Source: Aliidongia dinghuensis (GTDB taxonomy: Bacteria; Pseudomonadota; Alphaproteobacteria; ATCC43930; CGMCC-115725). From it: a stretch of 64,000 bases of DNA. Position 1 is the first letter of the stretch. Each line of letters begins with the position of its first letter. This document shows positions 63,894 to 64,000 of this stretch, piece after piece. A program made the position numbers and the translations under genes. Location of the stretch: NCBI RefSeq assembly GCF_014643535.1, contig NZ_BMJQ01000001.1, positions 1 to 64,000 of the forward strand, given 5' to 3'. Under the pieces are notes generated by a model. It was not told where the DNA came from, made no database searches, and saw only the letters and a program-made list of their open reading frames with translations.

Positions 63894-64000
63894 TCAATGA
63901 CCGGCATGCGCCGGCACGCTGCCCGCAAGAGGTGCTCGCCGCCGCTTCTGCCGAAGGCCGATCATAGCGACCACGCGGTCTCGAATATTGGGGTCATAAA
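63894..64000 (-). CDS. Possible 3' end of a minus-strand gene leaving the window
   Basis: The minus frame is open from the window edge to a TGA at 63894-63896, giving YDPNIRDRVVAMIGLRQKRR followed by RAPLAGSVPAHAGH. Length and content are too short to identify. It would be convergent with the SDR gene across the terminator, a sensible layout. It may also be a chance frame. Confidence 0.3.
   Translation of the reverse strand, partial: YDPNIRDRVVAMIGLRQKRRRAPLAGSVPAHAGH

Noticed and set aside
63874..63966. Short plus-strand ORF after the final terminator
   Set aside because: Thirty codons, no ribosome site and no recognisable content.

Overview
The window is a high-GC, gene-dense bacterial chromosome segment. 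The gene content points to an alphaproteobacterium, perhaps of the Rhodospirillales: a filamentous-haemagglutinin-type exoprotein, a PEP-CTERM protein, a succinyl-CoA:acetate CoA-transferase, KirBac and SulP transporters, several RND/MFS/ABC efflux sets, and a YcaO-TfuA cluster. The placement is inferred from gene families and base composition only. No tRNA, rRNA, CRISPR array or intact insertion sequence was seen.

Layout. 1-7218: 3' part of a giant secreted adhesin with an internal tyrosine-rich duplication. 7241-9769: winged-helix/ATPase/TPR regulator. 10230-10934: PEP-CTERM protein. 11089-11809: head-to-head remnants of a PucR-type regulator and a cupin gene. 11828-16450: aldo/keto reductase, then an EmrAB-type drug exporter divergent from a TetR gene with three matching operators between them. 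16539-21364: LysR regulator and a redox block of two Old Yellow Enzymes with duplicated promoters, a SnoaL-like protein and an SDR. 21425-27017: hypothetical protein, MFS exporter, hydrolase remnant, CoA-transferase and a secreted propeller-like protein. 27400-33830: class III cyclase, then an operon in the order ytcA-mdtN-mdtO-mdtP. 33858-37927: Kir channel, ParB-like protein, SulP transporter and a short truncated-looking ORF.

38190-45981 is the most unusual region. A SAM-domain/adenylate cyclase/AAA/TPR protein, a YcaO protein, a TfuA-like protein and an HExxH metalloprotein are joined by 4-bp ATGA overlaps at all three junctions. They are followed by a 192-residue protein ending in four identical DLVGRS hexapeptides encoded with different synonymous codons. 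This looks like a RiPP-type (thioamide- or azoline-forming) system with a multi-repeat substrate and a built-in cAMP/ATPase signalling protein. I do not recognise this exact combination.

46039-54574 is a signalling block: a small unknown protein, a CheY-like receiver, an RR/HD-GYP phosphodiesterase, a CHASE8-like hybrid kinase, a YfiR protein and a divergent TonB-dependent receptor. 54786-59421 holds a DJ-1/PfpI protein and a TetR-controlled HlyD/ABC exporter. 59468-63819 holds a CGNR/ABATE regulator and four enzymes of alpha/beta hydrolase, MDR and SDR type. Two promoters in this block share the same design: each carries a pair of 33-bp inverted elements about 42 bp apart, which suggests a local regulon. 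Several enzymes in the window lack a canonical catalytic residue (OYE at 19041, hydrolase at 60284, SDR at 63049).
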